From the NCBI GenBank assembly GCA_019096065.1, contig JAGUCH010000005.1, positions 2,914,001-2,978,000 on the forward strand: a DNA stretch of 64,000 nt, given 5' to 3'. Source of the DNA: Paracyclopina nana (lineage: Eukaryota; Arthropoda; Copepoda; Cyclopoida; Cyclopettidae). The notes below the pieces were generated by a model that did no database searches, was not told the DNA's origin, and worked only from the letters and a program-made list of their open reading frames with translations. Each line of letters begins with the position of its first letter. Position 1 is the stretch's first letter. Position numbers and translations under genes: made by a program. Shown in pieces: positions 62,043 to 64,000 of this stretch.

Positions 62043-64000
62043 GCAAACTTTTTGTTTCAGTGGGCAACTGAAAATCGCATCGCCACTAGCATTTTGCTAC
62101 TACAGCCAGCTTTCAAACTGAATTTGCCACACTGCACCAGAAGTAACTTTTTTCAAAGTGGTTTGTGGAAAAGTTTCCTTTTACCACTAGCTTCCATGGA
62201 AAACTAGAGTTTCAGTTTTGTCGCAAACTTTTTGTTTCAGTAGGCAACTGAAAATCGCATCGCCACTAGCATTTCGCTACTACAGCCAGCTTTCAAACTG
62301 AATTTGCCACACTGCACCAGAAGTAACTTTTTTCAAAGTGGTTTGTGGAAAAGTTTCCTTTTACCACTAGCTTCCATGGAAAACTAGAGTTTCAGTTTTG
62401 TCGCAAACTTTTTGTTTCAGTGGGCAACTGAAAATCGCATCGCCACTAGCATTTCGCTACTACAGCCAGCTTTCAAACTGAATTTGCCACACTGCACCAG
62501 AAGTAACTTTTTCAAAGTGGTTTGTGGAAAAGTTTCCTTTTACCACTAGCTTCCATGGAAAACTAGAGTTTCAGTTTTGTTGCAAACTTTTTGTTTCAGT
62601 GGGCAACTGAAAATCGCATCGCCACTAGCATTTCGCTACTACAGCCAGCTTTCAAACTGAATTTGCCACACTGCACCAGAAGTAACTTTTTTCAAAGTGT
62701 TTGTAGAAAAGTTTCCTTGTAGCACTGGCTTCCATGGAAAACTAGAGTTTCAGTTTTGTCGCAAACTTTTTGTTTCAGTGGGCAACTGAAAATCGCATCG
62801 CCACTAGCATTTCGCTACTACAGCCAGCTTTCAAACTGAATTTACCACACTGCACCAGAAGTAACTTTTTTCAAAGTGGTTTGTGGAAAAGTTGCCTTTT
62901 ACCACTAGCTTCCATGGAAAACTAGAGTTTCAGTTTTGTTGCAAACTTTTTGTTTCAGTAGGCAACTGAAAATCGCATCGCCACTAGCATTTCGCTACTA
63001 CAGCCAGCTTTCAAACTGAATTTGCCACACTGCACCAGAAGTAACTTTTTTCAAAGTGGTTTGTGGAAAAGTTTCCTTTTACCACTAGCTTCCATGGAAA
63101 ACTAGAGTTTCAGTTTTGTTGCAAACTTTTTGTTTCAGTAGGCAACTGAAAATCGCATCGCCACTAGCATTTCGCTACTACAGCCAGCTTTCAAACTGAA
63201 TTTGCCACACTGCACCAGAAGTAACTTTTTCAAAGTGGTTTGTGGAAAAGTTTCCTTTTACCACTAGCTTCCATGGAAAACTAGAGTTTCAGTTTTGTCG
63301 CAAACTTTTTGTTTCAGTGGGCAACTGAAAATCGCATCGCCACTAGCATTTCGCTACTACAGCCAGCTTTCAAACTGAATTTGCCACACTGCACCAGAAG
63401 TAACTTTTTCAAAGTGGTTTGTGGAAAAGTTTCCTTTTACCACTAGCTTCCATGGAAAACTAGAGTTTCAGTTTTGTTGCAAACTTTTTGTTTCAGTGGG
63501 CAACTGAAAATCGCATCGCCACTAGCATTTCGCTACTACAGCCAGCTTTCAAACTGAATTTGCCACACTGCACCAGAAGTAACTTTTTTCAAAGTGTTTG
63601 TAGAAAAGTTTCCTTGTAGCACTGGCTTCCATGGAAAACTAGAGTTTCAGTTTTGTCGCAAACTTTTTGTTTCAGTGGGCAACTGAAAATCGCATCGCCA
63701 CTAGCATTTCGCTACTACAGCCAGCTTTCAAACTGAATTTACCACACTGCACCAGAAGTAACTTTTTTCAAAGTGGTTTGTGGAAAAGTTGCCTTTTACC
63801 ACTAGCTTCCATGGAAAACTAGAGTTTCAGTTTTGTTGCAAACTTTTTGTTTCAGTAGGCAACTGAAAATCGCATCGCCACTAGCATTTCGCTACTACAG
63901 CCAGCTTTCAAACTGAATTTGCCACACTGCACCAGAAGTAACTTTTTTCAAAGTGGTTTGTGGAAAAGTTTCCTTTTACCACTAGCTTCCATGGAAAACT
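62043..64000. repeat. Satellite array, ~180-bp monomer, about 11 copies, open at the right edge
   Basis: Monomers beginning GCAAACTTTTTGTTTCAG start at 62043, 62223, 62403, 62582, 62761, 62941, 63121, 63300, 63479, 63658 and 63838, with 179-180 bp spacing and very high identity. The last is cut by the window end. Every monomer has the dyad TTTCAGT-N5-ACTGAAA. Variant monomers recur: the TAGCACTGGC form at the 62582 and 63479 units, followed in each case by a TTTACCAC/GTTGCC form at 62761 and 63658. The spacing is 897 bp, or five monomers, indicating a higher-order repeat. The first monomer is preceded by unique sequence and carries a private variant (GCATTTTGCTAC). Confidence 0.95.

Noticed and set aside
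61983-62207. 74-codon ORF at the start of the satellite
   Set aside because: Most of it is the first satellite monomer; it is not an independent gene.
1-64000. tRNA, rRNA, conserved microRNA and CRISPR arrays
   Set aside because: Scanning by eye for tRNA B-box strings, familiar microRNA mature sequences and spaced direct repeats gave nothing that held up. A covariance-model search would be decisive.

Overview
The window is animal nuclear DNA. It is AT-rich, with widely spaced genes split by GT-AG introns, poly(A) signals and no bacterial-style operons. Three genes are recognisable by domain content: a RASEF-type large Rab GTPase, the Notch glycosyltransferase Fringe, and the bHLH factor Dimmed/MIST1. 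The set points to a protostome, most likely an arthropod. A fourth gene encodes a four-transmembrane protein that loosely resembles the arthropod DUF4728 (pasiflora-like) family. I cannot name the species.

Layout. 1-3.5 kb: the 5' end of a minus-strand gene of unknown function that runs off the left edge. 3.5-11.8 kb: no secure gene; it holds a GC-rich tandem repeat, a small dispersed-repeat family and one candidate exon. 11.8-15.2 kb: the four-exon, 299-residue membrane protein gene (+). 17.9-21.7 kb: RASEF-like gene (+, five coding exons, 816 residues). 23.7-25.7 kb: fringe (+, four coding exons, 357 residues). 25.7-33.1 kb: intergenic, with two phase-compatible candidate exons near 30.4-31.0 kb. 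33.1-43.3 kb: dimmed/MIST1 homologue (-, four coding exons, 376 residues), with a 273-bp MITE-like element in its largest intron. 43.3-55.1 kb: no convincing gene. 55.1-55.3 kb: a 54-codon ORF for a probable secreted peptide. 55.4-57.6 kb: a 2.3-kb non-autonomous transposon with terminal inverted repeats and internal 170-bp repeats. 59.6-59.8 kb: a candidate promoter and first exon with a hairpin and a palindromic CRE. 62.0-64.0 kb: a ~180-bp satellite array that runs off the right edge and shows a five-monomer higher-order period.

All exon joins were worked out by eye from splice sites and reading phase. Within each of the four main genes every internal junction is phase-consistent, which is the main evidence for the models. 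The genes do not form one pathway. Fringe modifies Notch in the Golgi, the RASEF-like protein is a membrane-traffic GTPase with EF-hands, and Dimmed controls the secretory-cell programme. The most unusual content is the non-coding structure: the TIR element beside the peptide ORF, the MITE-like insertion in dimmed, and the satellite with a short dyad in every monomer.
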